Positions 15,625 to 28,520 of a stretch of DNA of 64,000 nucleotides are shown piece after piece; position 1 is the first letter of the stretch, and the number at the start of each line of letters is the position of its first letter. This stretch comes from Aurantimonas manganoxydans SI85-9A1 (GTDB taxonomy: Bacteria; Pseudomonadota; Alphaproteobacteria; Rhizobiales; Rhizobiaceae): NCBI RefSeq assembly GCF_000153465.1, contig NZ_CH672387.1, positions 771,180 through 835,179 on the forward strand, in the 5' to 3' direction. A model generated the notes under the pieces. That model worked only from the letters and a program-made list of their open reading frames with translations. It was not told the origin of the DNA and searched no databases. Position numbers and translations under genes: made by a program.

Positions 15625-15993
15625 CTAAACGGGTGCCGAACTGTCCGCGCGGAGCGCCAGCGCCTGCAGGCGGGGCCTGATCCGCAGGAACTGCCGGTAG
15701 GCGCGTTCGAGCACCCAGAGGACGGCACCGTTGCGGGCGGCGAGGCCCAAAGGCCGCAGGCGCGGGATGGCCCGCCACATGGCCGCGAAGGCAGCGGCGC
15801 CCGACAGTAGCGTGCCGTCCTCGCGGGCATGGAAGCGGGCCAGCAGGTCGCCGCGGTCGATCGGACAATCGGCGCTCGCATCATCGACATCGATGAAGTG
15901 GATGGCCTGTGCGGTGTCGAGCCGCCGCATCATCGCGATCTCGCGGCGGCAGAGCGGACAACCGCCATCGTACCAGACGGTCAGCTCGCTCAT
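15625..15993 (-). CDS. DCC family thiol-disulfide oxidoreductase-like protein (DUF393)
   Basis: This small 122-residue protein has the family signature VWYDGGCPLCRREIAMMRR at its start, where CPLC is the thioredoxin-like CxxC. GDLLARFHAREDGTLLSGAAAF is the second conserved block (the HAR-x-DG motif). A redox or membrane-associated role is assumed for the family but no substrate is established. Its ATG overlaps the stop of the upstream glutamine-amidotransferase gene by four bases (ATGA), so the two form one operon. Convergent with the NicO gene, 72 bp away. Confidence 0.88.
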   Translation of the reverse strand: MSELTVWYDGGCPLCRREIAMMRRLDTAQAIHFIDVDDASADCPIDRGDLLARFHAREDGTLLSGAAAFAAMWRAIPRLRPLGLAARNGAVLWVLERAYRQFLRIRPRLQALALRADSSAPV

Positions 15994-16760
15994 CGGGGCG
16001 CGTCGGCGCGTCGTGCCGCATGGGCACGGCAGGCATCGCCGAAGGCCTTGAAGATCGTGGTGGAGGCGGCGTCGGTCTCTGCCCAGTATTCGGGGTGCCA
16101 CTGAACGCCGAGGGCGAAGGCCTTGGCGCCCTCGACCGAGACCGCCTCGACGGTGCCATCCGGGGCGCTCGCCTCGACGGCCAGGCCGTCCGCCAGCCGG
16201 TCGATCGCCTGCCGGTGCAGCGAGTTTACGCGGATTTCGTCGCTGCCGACGATCCCGGCGAGCACGCCGCCCGGCGTTACCGCAACGGCGTGGCGGGTGG
16301 CATAGCGCTCGCGCTGGTCCTTGTTGGGCGTTGCCCGATGATCCATGCGGCCATCCAGCTCCTGGATCTCGGTCGCCAGCGTTCCGCCGAGGGCGACATT
16401 GAGTTCCTGGTGCCCGCGGCAGACGCACAGCATCGGCACGCCGGCCGCCAAGGCCCCCCGGATCATCGCCTCGGTCAGCCGGTCGCGGGCCGGGTCGAAG
16501 GGCTCGTGGGCGCGGCTCGGCGGGACGCCGTAGCGATCAGGGTGCACGTTGGAGGCCGAGCCGGTCATCAGCAGCCCGTCGACCCGCCCGAGAAGGGCGT
16601 TGACGTCGAATTCGCCGGACAGGGCCGGCACGATCACCGGAGTGGCGCCCGCGACCCGCGTCAGCGCCTTCAAATAGGTGTCGGGCGTGGCGTGCCAGTC
16701 GTAGTTCTCGAAGCTGCGAACGTCGGCGGGCACGGCGACGAGGATGGGGGAGGCGGTCAT
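15990..16760 (-). CDS. Class I glutamine amidotransferase / gamma-glutamyl-GABA hydrolase (peptidase C26)
   Basis: This 256-residue cytosolic hydrolase is PuuD-like. The nucleophile elbow is MLCVCRGHQELNVALGG with the catalytic Cys, and the His-Glu pair is in LGVQWHPEYWAE. PuuD cleaves gamma-glutamyl-GABA in putrescine catabolism. No other puu genes are here, though ornithine decarboxylase is about 4 kb away. AAGG lies upstream of the ATG at 16760; the frame extends to 16901 without support. It is first in a two-gene unit with the DCC protein. Confidence 0.88.
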   Translation of the reverse strand: MTASPILVAVPADVRSFENYDWHATPDTYLKALTRVAGATPVIVPALSGEFDVNALLGRVDGLLMTGSASNVHPDRYGVPPSRAHEPFDPARDRLTEAMIRGALAAGVPMLCVCRGHQELNVALGGTLATEIQELDGRMDHRATPNKDQRERYATRHAVAVTPGGVLAGIVGSDEIRVNSLHRQAIDRLADGLAVEASAPDGTVEAVSVEGAKAFALGVQWHPEYWAETDAASTTIFKAFGDACRAHAARRADAPR

Positions 16761-16963
16761 GAAGGGGCCTTCGGCGACGGGGTTTCCCGGCAGATAAGGT
16801 GACGGTCGCCGAATGTCGAATGCCGTGCTGCCGCAGGCGGTGACGCCACGAAGGCTGGGCCGGCATGAGCTCTTCCGCGCGGTGCTTTCGCTGGTCCTCA
16901 CAGTAAGCTAATCAGTAAATGTCGGGTGCGATCGGGAGGAGTGATCGCCGTGACTTCCGGTCG

Positions 16964-18113
<1,150 letters not shown>

Positions 18114-18131
18114 CCCGATGCGGTGATGATG

Positions 18132-18160
18132 GCCGGGCCCGGCACGTGCCGGAGCCCGGC
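18132..18160. terminator. GC-rich hairpin after first TRAP receptor
   Basis: GCCGGGC-CCGGCAC faces GTGCCGG-A-GCCCGGC, giving a long nearly perfect stem 18 bp after the receptor stop. No T run follows, so it is better read as a stabilising or Rho-dependent 3' end than a classic intrinsic terminator. Confidence 0.5.
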
Positions 18161-18365
18161 GATGCCATGTGGGGTAGCCGACATCGCCCGTGCAGGCCAC
18201 GCGATGTCTGGAAATCAGGCCGGGCGGACGCCATGTGCGGGGCAGGGCGCGCATGATCCTGACGATATCGCGCCGCCATCTTGTGACTGGCGCAGGCGCC
18301 GCGTGCTGCAACGAGACCGTAGCCGCCGCCGGGCGCCGTGATCGCCCAGACCACGGAGCGGCCCC

Positions 18366-19844
18366 GTGAACGCCCAGATCCCCTTCGACAATAGTTACGC
18401 CCGTCTGCCGGCCGACTTCTACGCGCAGGTTGCGCCGGCCATCGTGGACGCGCCGCAGCTCATCAAGGTCAACCGCGCTCTGGCCGCCGAACTCGGCGTC
18501 GATGCCGACATGCTGGAAACGCCCGAGGGCGTCGACATGCTGGCCGGCAAGCGGCTGCCCGAGGGCGCCGAGCCGATCGCCATGGCTTATGCCGGACACC
18601 AGTTCGGGCATTTCGTGCCGCAACTCGGCGACGGCCGGGCGATCCTTCTGGGCGAGGTGGTCGACACTGCCGGGCGCCGGCGCGATCTGCAGCTGAAGGG
18701 CGCGGGGCGCACGCCGTTTTCGCGCGGCGGCGACGGGCGCGCGGCGCTCGGTCCGGTGATGCGGGAATATATCGTCAGCGAGGCGATGGCGGCGCTGGGC
18801 GTCCCCACGACGCGGGCGCTTGCCGCCGTGACCACGGGCGAGAGCGTGTTTCGCGAGACGCCGCTGCCGGGCGCGGTCCTGACACGGGTAGCGTCGAGCC
18901 ACATAAGGGTCGGCACCTTCCAGTATTTCGCCGCCCGCGGCGACGAGGCGGCGCTGCGGGAATTGAGCGCCCATGCGATTGCCCGCCACTATCCGGAAGC
19001 GGCAGAGGCCGAGGATCCGTATCTGGCGCTGATCGCGGCCGTGGCCGGCCGGCAGGCAGAACTGGTGGCGCGCTGGCTGAATCTCGGCTTCATCCACGGC
19101 GTGATGAACACCGACAACATGGCGATTTCCGGCGAGACCATCGATTACGGTCCCTGCGCCTTCCTCGACGCCTATCATCCCGGCACGGTGTTCAGTGCCA
19201 TCGACCGGCAGGGCCGCTACGCCTATGCCAACCAGCCGAGCATCGCGCTGTGGAACCTCACCCGGCTCGCCGAGACGCTGCTGCCGCTGATCGACACGGA
19301 CGAGGAGGCGGCGATCGCCAAGGCGCGTGACGCGCTGTCCGGTTTCTCGGACCGCTTCAATGCTGCCTATGTCGGCGGGCTCCAGGCGAAGCTCGGTCTC
19401 GGCGAAGCGCGCGAGGGCGATCTGGAACTGGCGCAGGACCTCCTGGAGCGCATGGCCGCGAACACGGCCGATTACACGCTGACCTTCCGCCGCCTCTGCG
19501 ACGCGGCCGAAAGCGGGGACACAGATGCCGGCGTTCGGGCGCTCTTCGACGATCCGGCCGTCTATGACGAGTGGGCGACGCGCTGGCGCGCGCGACTGTC
19601 CGAAGAGACCCGGCCGGCCGGTGAGCGGGCCGCTGCCATGCGGCGGGTCAATCCGGCCTTCATCCCGCGCAATCATCGCGTCGAGGCGGCGATCGTCGCG
19701 GCCGTGGAGCGTCAGGACTACGCGCCCTTCGAGGAATTGCTCGTGGTGCTGGCCAACCCCTATGACGACCAGCCCGAGCATGCCGGCTATGCCGAAGCGC
19801 CGCGGGCCGAGGAACGGGTCACGCAGACTTTCTGCGGTACCTGA
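18366..19844 (+). CDS. selO: Protein adenylyltransferase SelO (UPF0061/YdiU)
   Basis: This 492-residue pseudokinase-fold enzyme transfers AMP to Ser/Thr/Tyr of proteins and is linked to oxidative stress. Conserved blocks are present in order: [40 protein letters not shown] (nucleotide-binding), [35 protein letters not shown] (metal and catalytic region), and [15 protein letters not shown]. The C-terminus FCGT carries the Cys that corresponds to the redox-active Sec/Cys position. The apparent start is GTG at 18366. It sits between unrelated TRAP receptor genes, so its placement here looks accidental. Confidence 0.95.
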   Translation: MNAQIPFDNSYARLPADFYAQVAPAIVDAPQLIKVNRALAAELGVDADMLETPEGVDMLAGKRLPEGAEPIAMAYAGHQFGHFVPQLGDGRAILLGEVVDTAGRRRDLQLKGAGRTPFSRGGDGRAALGPVMREYIVSEAMAALGVPTTRALAAVTTGESVFRETPLPGAVLTRVASSHIRVGTFQYFAARGDEAALRELSAHAIARHYPEAAEAEDPYLALIAAVAGRQAELVARWLNLGFIHGVMNTDNMAISGETIDYGPCAFLDAYHPGTVFSAIDRQGRYAYANQPSIALWNLTRLAETLLPLIDTDEEAAIAKARDALSGFSDRFNAAYVGGLQAKLGLGEAREGDLELAQDLLERMAANTADYTLTFRRLCDAAESGDTDAGVRALFDDPAVYDEWATRWRARLSEETRPAGERAAAMRRVNPAFIPRNHRVEAAIVAAVERQDYAPFEELLVVLANPYDDQPEHAGYAEAPRAEERVTQTFCGT

Positions 19845-19924
19845 TCGGCCTTCGCCAAACCGGCTGGGCTGTGCTAGCGCGCTTGCACGAACAGCCCTTT
19901 GACCGCCTGAACGATGAGTGACGC

Positions 19925-20596
19925 ATGATCCCCTGGGAACGTCTCGATACGGCCGAGGTGCCGGGTGGCGGCCAGCTGAAGCTGTCGCGCCGCGGCACCG
20001 AATATTCGATCATGGTCGGCACCATCGAATTGATGAACAGCCGGCTCAGCGGGTCGGAGGAGGCGCTGGCGACGCTGACGCAGGAGCGGATCGCCGACCG
20101 TGACGAGGCGCATGTGCTGATCGGCGGGCTCGGCATGGGGTTCACCCTGCGTGCCGCGCTCGCCGTCGCCGGGCCGAAGGTCCGCCTGACCGTCTCGGAA
20201 CTCGTTCCAGCAATCGTGACCTGGGCGCGGGGACCGATGGCCGATCTGTTCGACGGCTGCCTCGACGATCCGCGCGTGTCGATCTCGCAGGGCGACATCG
20301 GCGAGCTGATTGCCGCGAAGAAGGAAGCCTTCGACGCCATTCTCCTGGATGTCGACAACGGCCCCGAAGGACTGACGCGCCGCGAGAACGACAGGCTCTA
20401 TGACACCAAGGGTCTGGCGCGGACCTATGCGGCGCTGCGGCCGGGCGGCGTTCTTGCCGTCTGGTCGTCGGGACCCGACAGCAGTTTTACCACCCGGCTT
20501 CAGCGCACCGGCTTTGCGGTCGAGGAGGTCAAGGTGCGCGCCCGCCAGAAGAAGCGCGGCGCCCGCCACGTCATCTGGCTCGCCACGCGGCCGTGA
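19925..20596 (+). CDS. Spermidine-synthase-like SAM-binding protein
   Basis: This 223-residue protein has the spermidine synthase Rossmann fold: VLIGGLGMGFTLRAALA is the SAM motif I loop, LTVSELVPAIVTWARG is motif II with the acidic Glu, and AILLDVDNGPEGLTR is the motif corresponding to the catalytic Asp region, where the usual D-x-x-D/DP is DVDNGPE. It lacks the N-terminal beta-domain of true polyamine synthases, so it may be a methyltransferase or a divergent aminopropyltransferase. It lies 80 bp after selO and 109 bp before the YcaQ-type gene, probably in one unit. Confidence 0.75.
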   Translation: MIPWERLDTAEVPGGGQLKLSRRGTEYSIMVGTIELMNSRLSGSEEALATLTQERIADRDEAHVLIGGLGMGFTLRAALAVAGPKVRLTVSELVPAIVTWARGPMADLFDGCLDDPRVSISQGDIGELIAAKKEAFDAILLDVDNGPEGLTRRENDRLYDTKGLARTYAALRPGGVLAVWSSGPDSSFTTRLQRTGFAVEEVKVRARQKKRGARHVIWLATRP

Positions 20597-20705
20597 CGCC
20601 GCGTTTCCGGGTGGCCCGGCTGCGGCAAACGTGCTGGCAATGGGGCGTCGGCGAAGGCTAGACTTGCCTGCCCGACGCTTCGCCCGCCGAGAGACCGCCC
20701 GCCCC

Positions 20706-21863
20706 ATGCCGCCTGCCTCCCGACCGCCCGTTCCCCTGAGCAAAGCCGAAGCCCGGCGGATCTGGCTGCGCGCCCAGCGGCTGGACGTGGCGGCCCCGTT
20801 CGGCGACGGGCCGGACGCAACCCGCGCCGCCGTCGAGCATCTCGGCTACGTCCAGATCGACACGATCAACGTCATCGAGCGCTGCCACCATCACATCCTG
20901 TGGAGCCGCATTCCCGGCTATCGCCGGGCGGATCTGCACCGGGCCCAGAGCGTCGACAAGAGCGTCTTCGAATACTGGACGCACGCCCTGTCCTATGTGC
21001 CTACGCGCGACATCCGCTTCTTCCTGCCGGAGATGAAGCGGCACCGGGAGGCACCGTCGCGCTGGTTCGAGCGCGTCAGCCCCGCCGACCTGAAGAAGGT
21101 GCTGACGCTCATCCGCAAGGAAGGGCCGTTGTCGATCCGCGATATCGAGGACGACGTGCTGGTCGAGAAGGATCATGCCTGGGCCAGCCGCAAGCCGTCG
21201 AAGCGGGCGTTGCAGATGGCGTTCTATACCGGCGCGTTGACGGTCAGCGAACGCACCGGCATGCTGAAGACCTACGAACTGACAGACCGGCATTTCGGCT
21301 GGGAGCGGCGGCCCCGCCCGGCGAGCGAGCGCCAGGTCGCCGCCTATATGCTGGACCGGGCGCTGCGGGCGCAGGGGCTCGTCAGCCTCGATTCGGTCTG
21401 CCATCTTTCCGCTGGCCGCAAGCCGGCGATCCGCGAGCTGATCGCGGCGCGGGTGCGCAGCCGGCGGCTGGTCCCGGTGGCGGTGGAGGACGCCGGCAAG
21501 GTCGGGCACTGGGCCGAGCCGGAGACGCTGGCGACGATCCCCGAGGCCACCGCGCCGGTGGTCCATGTCCTGTCGCCCTTCGACCCGCTGATCATCCAGC
21601 GCCGGCGACTGGCCCTGTTCTTCGACTACGAGCATCGCTTCGAGGCCTATGTCCCGAAGGAGAAGCGGGTCCTCGGCTATTTCGCCCTGCCGGTTCTCGT
21701 CGGCGACCGGATCGTTGCGGCCATCGACCTGAAGACCGACCGCGCCGAAGGCAGGCTGCTGACGCAGCAATGGAGCTGGGTGGGGGAAGGCGAGCCGTCT
21801 CGCCACACGCAGCCGATCGAGGACGCGCTGCACCGCTTCGAGGCGTTTCAGCTCCAGGGCTGA
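20706..21863 (+). CDS. YcaQ/AlkX-type winged-helix DNA glycosylase (HTH_42)
   Basis: 385 residues of the HTH_42 superfamily, three tandem winged helices. E. coli YcaQ unhooks interstrand cross-links and removes N7-alkyl purines. The catalytic motif Q-x-D of the YcaQ branch is present as Gln50-Ile-Asp52 in LGYVQIDTINVIERCHHHIL, distinct from the Q-x-Q of AlkZ. Other conserved blocks are WTHALSYVPTRD, KRALQMAFYTGALTV and VLSPFDPLIIQRRRLALFF. The ATG at 20706 gives the usual N-terminus (SKAEARRIWLRAQ); an in-frame ATG at 20640 is possible. Expected to act on the nucleoid in DNA repair. Confidence 0.88.
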   Translation: MPPASRPPVPLSKAEARRIWLRAQRLDVAAPFGDGPDATRAAVEHLGYVQIDTINVIERCHHHILWSRIPGYRRADLHRAQSVDKSVFEYWTHALSYVPTRDIRFFLPEMKRHREAPSRWFERVSPADLKKVLTLIRKEGPLSIRDIEDDVLVEKDHAWASRKPSKRALQMAFYTGALTVSERTGMLKTYELTDRHFGWERRPRPASERQVAAYMLDRALRAQGLVSLDSVCHLSAGRKPAIRELIAARVRSRRLVPVAVEDAGKVGHWAEPETLATIPEATAPVVHVLSPFDPLIIQRRRLALFFDYEHRFEAYVPKEKRVLGYFALPVLVGDRIVAAIDLKTDRAEGRLLTQQWSWVGEGEPSRHTQPIEDALHRFEAFQLQG

Positions 21864-22043
21864 GGCGCGCGGCGGGGGCGCCTTGCAGGCGGCTTTCCCG
21901 GCCGGGCGTCCTGAGCATCGCGATGCGCGCTTGCCTTTTGATCCTCGATGCTTACGATCCCGCGCGACGGCTGGCGGGAGGACCCGGCCAGCATGGATTT
22001 AAGCCGCCGACGAGGCGGCGCCTTGCATTCGGGGAGGCATCTC

Positions 22044-24511
<2,468 letters not shown>

Positions 24512-24539
24512 TCGTTTAACGATCCGGTTCGAAACCACG

Positions 24540-24569
24540 GGCCCGGTGCGTCAGCGCGCCGGGCCTTTT
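24540..24569 (+). terminator. Intrinsic terminator after third TRAP receptor
   Basis: GGCCCGG and CCGGGCC pair around a 12-nt loop (with GCG/CGC pairing inside) and are followed by TTTT. It lies 28 bp after the receptor stop. Confidence 0.8.
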
Positions 24570-24663
24570 CCTTGCCGAATGATTAAGCCGCGGCCGGCTC
24601 GTTAACCGGCTGTTAACCATGTCGGGACAATGATCGCTTCGCGTTCCGCTAGGAGGCTTTCCC

Positions 24664-25377
24664 ATGATCCCTGTCATTTCCGTCGGCTCCCTGAAGACCT
24701 CCGGTACGTCCACCCTGGCCATGACGCTCGCGGGCGTCGCTGCGGCCGCGGAGATTCCGGTCATCGTCATCGACGCGGCGCGGGACGGCGATCTGGCCGC
24801 CTGGGCACAGGCCGGTCTGCCCGCCAAGGTGACGGTGGAGCGGACCAACGATCCGCTGGTCATCGAGCAGCTCGTTCGCGCGGCGCGCCGCCGCGGTGAC
24901 GCGGCGATCATCGACGCCGGTGACGAGGGCGAGATGATCCGGCTTTGCGCGCGTCTGGCCGACCACGCGTTGATCCCGGTGCGGTTCTCGCCGCTGTCGG
25001 CCTATTCGGCGCTCCTGACCGACCAACTTCTGGCGGCCGACGCAGGCACCGGCCGCAAGGGCCGCGACCGCTGCTTCGTCGCCAGCGCCGTGACGGCGAT
25101 CCCGAGCCGTGTGGCACGCAGCGTCGAGGCGATCATCGGCACCAGCGAGACCCGCCGCTTGCCGATCGGTCTGGTGCAGCGGGCCGCCTACGAGGCGCCG
25201 TTCCTGCATGGCGGCACGATCTTCACATTGCCCGACGAGGTGGCGCCGGGCCTCGACCGGGCCCGCGCGGAAGCGGCGTCGCTTGCCTACGAGATCGGCA
25301 TTCTGGGCCGGGTCGTCGAGAGGCCGGTCGCACCCGTGGCACCAGCCGCCGAAGCCGATCTGCGCACCGCCGCCTGA
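24664..25377 (+). CDS. ParA/MinD-like P-loop protein with degenerate Walker A
   Basis: 237 residues. The start IPVISVGSLKTSGTSTLAMTLAG lines up with the deviant Walker A of ParA/MinD ATPases (KGGxGKS/T), but the second lysine is missing (KTSGTST). VIVIDAARDGDLAAWAQ resembles the switch I / Walker A' region, and AAIIDAGDEGEMI the Walker B strand. So it probably keeps the fold and may bind nucleotide poorly or not at all. VirC1-like and plasmid-copy ParA-like proteins of this length are common in rhizobia. AGGAGG lies 7 nt before the ATG. It is a single-gene unit between terminators. Function unknown. Confidence 0.65.
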   Translation: MIPVISVGSLKTSGTSTLAMTLAGVAAAAEIPVIVIDAARDGDLAAWAQAGLPAKVTVERTNDPLVIEQLVRAARRRGDAAIIDAGDEGEMIRLCARLADHALIPVRFSPLSAYSALLTDQLLAADAGTGRKGRDRCFVASAVTAIPSRVARSVEAIIGTSETRRLPIGLVQRAAYEAPFLHGGTIFTLPDEVAPGLDRARAEAASLAYEIGILGRVVERPVAPVAPAAEADLRTAA

Positions 25378-25400
25378 CCATCACCGGCAGATCACGATGC

Positions 25401-25437
25401 AAAAAGGCCCCGGCATCGGCGACGCGCGGGGCCTTTC
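25401..25437. terminator. Bidirectional intrinsic terminator
   Basis: AAAGGCCCCG and CGGGGCCTTT flank a loop of about 14 nt, with A run on one side and T run on the other. It serves both the ParA-like gene (plus) and the DUF4424 gene (minus). Confidence 0.85.
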
Positions 25438-25459
25438 TGCGTCGGGTGGTCAATGATGT

Positions 25460-26473
25460 TCAGCCGCCGGTAGGGATCAGGATCAGGACGTGCAGGTCTT
25501 CCGTCGGCGTGTAGTCGCGCTTGCGGACCTCGAAGCGGGTCGGCGCGATCCTGGTGACGCCGGTCGCGCAGAAGCTGACGAGGTTTTCCGGGGCGCCCTT
25601 GTCGATGACCATGCTGAAGTCGCCGATCGGCTCCGACCAATTGCCGCCGGTCACCAGAATGTAGTCGATCCAGCGCTCCTGGAAGGGCATGGCATCGGGG
25701 CCCGCCGCCCGCGTCCGCCGCTCGACGGTAGCCATGAAGTCGTCATCGATGCAGTAGCGCTTCCGCTGGGCGGCGACGTCGTCGGGTCCGGCCCAGGGCT
25801 GGCCCAGCATGGCGCCGACGCTGCCCCCGACCGAAGGGACATAGTCATGCTCGACGATCGTCCTGCCCGGCGCGAAGGTCTGCTCCCAGTAATAGGTGGC
25901 ACGCAGGGTCCAGTCGGGCGCCAGATGCGTCTCCATCCCCTGGCCGATATCGTAGGTTTCCTCGATCGCGATGCCGAGATCGAGCACGGACGCGCGGTCG
26001 GAGGGCGGCAGCGCGTCAAGCGCGTCGCGCGCCGAACTCGCCTGCGGCGCAAGGGGCAGGCGCAGTTGCCGCATCGTAGCCGTCACGTCGCGATCGCCGA
26101 CGAAGACATTCTGCTCGAGGCGCATGGCGACCGGCTCGCCGTCGACGCGGGTCGAGAAGGCCAGCGGGTTGTCCGGGTTGCCCGATGGTATGGAGACGTC
26201 GCCACCATAGGGATCGATGCGGATATCGGGCATCGGAAAGGCGACGGTCGTCTTCACCGGCTCGGCCCCGGCGTTCACGAATTCGTAGCGCACCGCAATG
26301 CGCTCTTCGGAGATGAACAGCTCCTCGCGCTGCATCGCGATGGCATCGGTTGTGGTGAAGACCAGCCCGCCGGCCGCCAGATTGGCCGTCGTGTCGTTGC
26401 CATGCGCGCTGCCGGTGATGGCGAGGATGGCGACGGCGGCAAGGGCCGTCGCCCGGTTTGGCGTGATCGTCAT
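25460..26473 (-). CDS. DUF4424 secreted protein
   Basis: This 337-residue exported protein has a signal peptide (residues 1-25, cut near GSAHGND). The DUF4424 opening NDTTANLAAGGLVFTTTDAIAMQ is intact and is followed by ISEERIAVRYEFVNAG and PMPDIRIDPYGGD. The family is periplasmic, rich in beta strands, and without an established role; the WYYW-like aromatic patches (RATYYWEQTFAPG) are typical. No operon partner: TRAP permease genes lie upstream on the same strand, 94 bp away, so it could be read from their promoter. Confidence 0.85.
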   Translation of the reverse strand: MTITPNRATALAAVAILAITGSAHGNDTTANLAAGGLVFTTTDAIAMQREELFISEERIAVRYEFVNAGAEPVKTTVAFPMPDIRIDPYGGDVSIPSGNPDNPLAFSTRVDGEPVAMRLEQNVFVGDRDVTATMRQLRLPLAPQASSARDALDALPPSDRASVLDLGIAIEETYDIGQGMETHLAPDWTLRATYYWEQTFAPGRTIVEHDYVPSVGGSVGAMLGQPWAGPDDVAAQRKRYCIDDDFMATVERRTRAAGPDAMPFQERWIDYILVTGGNWSEPIGDFSMVIDKGAPENLVSFCATGVTRIAPTRFEVRKRDYTPTEDLHVLILIPTGG

Positions 26474-26567
26474 GCGCGTGTCTCCCGGCCGGTTCGGCCG
26501 AGACTAGCCTGCCGCGCGAGCGGCCGGAAGCGTCATTGCGCCAGTGCGCGGGACGTCGCGCCGGCGG

Positions 26568-28520
26568 CTACTGGATGACCGGCGGCTGCGACAGGTCGAC
26601 CGGAGCGGGCTCGCCGCTCGGGGCAGTCGGTGCTTCGGGTTCGGCCGCAGGAGCCGCCGGTGCGGTGCCCGTCGCCGGAGCCTGGCTGCCGCCAAGTCCG
26701 GAATTGAAGTTCAGCGGCGGCAGGCCGAAAGCCGGCTGTGCGGGAGCGGTCGTGCCGGGCTGCGCCGGGGCCGACGGACCACCCGCCGGAGCGCCGGGTT
26801 CGCCGACCGGCGGCAGGCCCAGAGGCGGCAGGCCGAGCGGGTTGTTCTGCTGGTTTCCGCCGGTTCCCGATGCGCCACCCAGAGGCGGCAGGCCGAGGCC
26901 CCCGTCGAAGGACGGCATCTGCAGCCGGATCTCGGACGGGTCCATCTGCGGGACCTCGGTCTTGTAGCGCATGACCATCTGCGGGAACATGATCGTCAGG
27001 GCGACCATGATGATCTGGATGCAGACGAACGGCACCGCGCCCCAGTAGATCTGGCCCGTGGTGATCGGCTCCATGCGCTTGCCGGTGATGCGGTCGAGAT
27101 ACGGCACGCGGGCCGCGACTGAGCGCAGGTAGAACAGCGCGAAGCCGAAGGGCGGATGCATGAACGAGGTTTGCATGTTCAGGCCGAGGAGCACGCCGAA
27201 CCAGATCAGGTCGATGCCCAGCTTGTCCGCCGCCGGAGCCAGCAGCGGCACGATGATGAAGGCGAGCTCGAAGAAGTCCAGGAAGAACGCCAGGAAGAAG
27301 ACCAGGATGTTGACGACGATCAGGAAGCCGGTTTCGCCGCCGGGCACGGAGGTCAGCAGTTCCTCGACCCAGACATGGCCGTTGACGCCGTAGAAGGTCA
27401 GCGAGAAGACGCGCGCGCCGATCAGGATGAACAGGACGAAGGCCGACAGCTTGGTCGTCGATTCCATTGCCTGGGTCATCAGGGAAAGATTCAGCTTGCG
27501 CTTGCCGAAGGCGAGGATGAGCGCGCCGACCGCGCCCATGGCACCGCCTTCCGTCGGCGTGGCGACGCCGAGGAAGATCGTGCCCAGCACGAGGAAGATC
27601 AGGGCCAGCGGCGGGATCAGGACGATGATCACCTGCTGAGTGAGGTAGGACATCAGCGGCAGCTTGAGCGCCTTGTTGGCGACGGCCACGACGTAGACGG
27701 CCACGACGGCGACCGTCGCGCCCCAGATGCCGGCGCCCTGTGCGACCTTGCCGTCGAGATAGACCGTCATCGCATAGGCGATGACAACGGCCGCGGCCGC
27801 CGCGATGGCGAGGGAGGTAACGCCGCGGCCGAGCGTGCGGGCCTCGGGCGGAAGCGCCGGTGCCACATTGGGCCGCAGCATGGTCAGGATGAAGACGTAG
27901 CCGACATAGAGCGACGTCAGCACCAGCGCCGGCACCAGCGCGCCGGAATACATGTCACCGACCGAACGGCCGAGTTGGTCGGCGAGGACGATCAGGACCA
28001 GCGACGGCGGGATGATCTGCGCCAGCGTGCCGGAGGCAACGATGACGCCGCTGGCCAGCCGGCGGTCATAGCCGTAGCGCAGCATGATCGGCAGCGAGAT
28101 CAGGCCCATGGCGATGACCGAGGCGGCGACGACACCGGTAGTGGCGGCCAGGAGCGCGCCGACGAAGATCACCGCATAGGCGAGGCCGCCCCGCAGCGGG
28201 CCGAAGAGCTGGCCGATCGTGTCGAGCAGATCCTCGGCCATGCCGGAGCGCTCGAGGATCAGCCCCATGAAGGTGAAGAAGGGGATCGCCAGCAGCGTCT
28301 CGTTGGCCATGACACCGCCGAAGAAGCGGTCGGGCAGGGCGCCGAGCAGCGGCCAGAACAGGTTGATGTCGGGCGACAGCGGCGCCAGCTCGACGCCGAT
28401 GATGAAGAACAAGAGGCCGTTGGCGGCCAGCGAGAACGCCACCGGGTAGCCGAGCAGCAGGAAGATCACCAGCGAGCCGAACATGATCGGCGCCAGATTG
28501 TGGGCGACGAACTCGATCAT
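26568..28520 (-). CDS. dctM: TRAP transporter large permease (DctM type) with long Pro/Gly-rich tail
   Basis: 650 residues, at least 12 hydrophobic segments. This is the Na+-coupled transport subunit that takes solute from a periplasmic receptor. Family blocks include AIPFFTFMGLILERSGMAEDL, GGLAYAVIFVGALLAATTG, IPPSLVLIVLADQLG and TPTEGGAMGAVGALILA. Residues about 220-290 form an insertion with extra helices seen in the TakM-like branch, which pairs with TakP-type receptors like those at 17007-24511. Residues about 521-650 are an unusual disordered tail rich in Pro, Ala and Gly with four GLPPL units (GLGLPPLGG, PLGLPPLGLPPVG, FGLPPLNF). It overlaps dctQ by four bases. Confidence 0.92.
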   Translation of the reverse strand: MIEFVAHNLAPIMFGSLVIFLLLGYPVAFSLAANGLLFFIIGVELAPLSPDINLFWPLLGALPDRFFGGVMANETLLAIPFFTFMGLILERSGMAEDLLDTIGQLFGPLRGGLAYAVIFVGALLAATTGVVAASVIAMGLISLPIMLRYGYDRRLASGVIVASGTLAQIIPPSLVLIVLADQLGRSVGDMYSGALVPALVLTSLYVGYVFILTMLRPNVAPALPPEARTLGRGVTSLAIAAAAAVVIAYAMTVYLDGKVAQGAGIWGATVAVVAVYVVAVANKALKLPLMSYLTQQVIIVLIPPLALIFLVLGTIFLGVATPTEGGAMGAVGALILAFGKRKLNLSLMTQAMESTTKLSAFVLFILIGARVFSLTFYGVNGHVWVEELLTSVPGGETGFLIVVNILVFFLAFFLDFFELAFIIVPLLAPAADKLGIDLIWFGVLLGLNMQTSFMHPPFGFALFYLRSVAARVPYLDRITGKRMEPITTGQIYWGAVPFVCIQIIMVALTIMFPQMVMRYKTEVPQMDPSEIRLQMPSFDGGLGLPPLGGASGTGGNQQNNPLGLPPLGLPPVGEPGAPAGGPSAPAQPGTTAPAQPAFGLPPLNFNSGLGGSQAPATGTAPAAPAAEPEAPTAPSGEPAPVDLSQPPVIQ

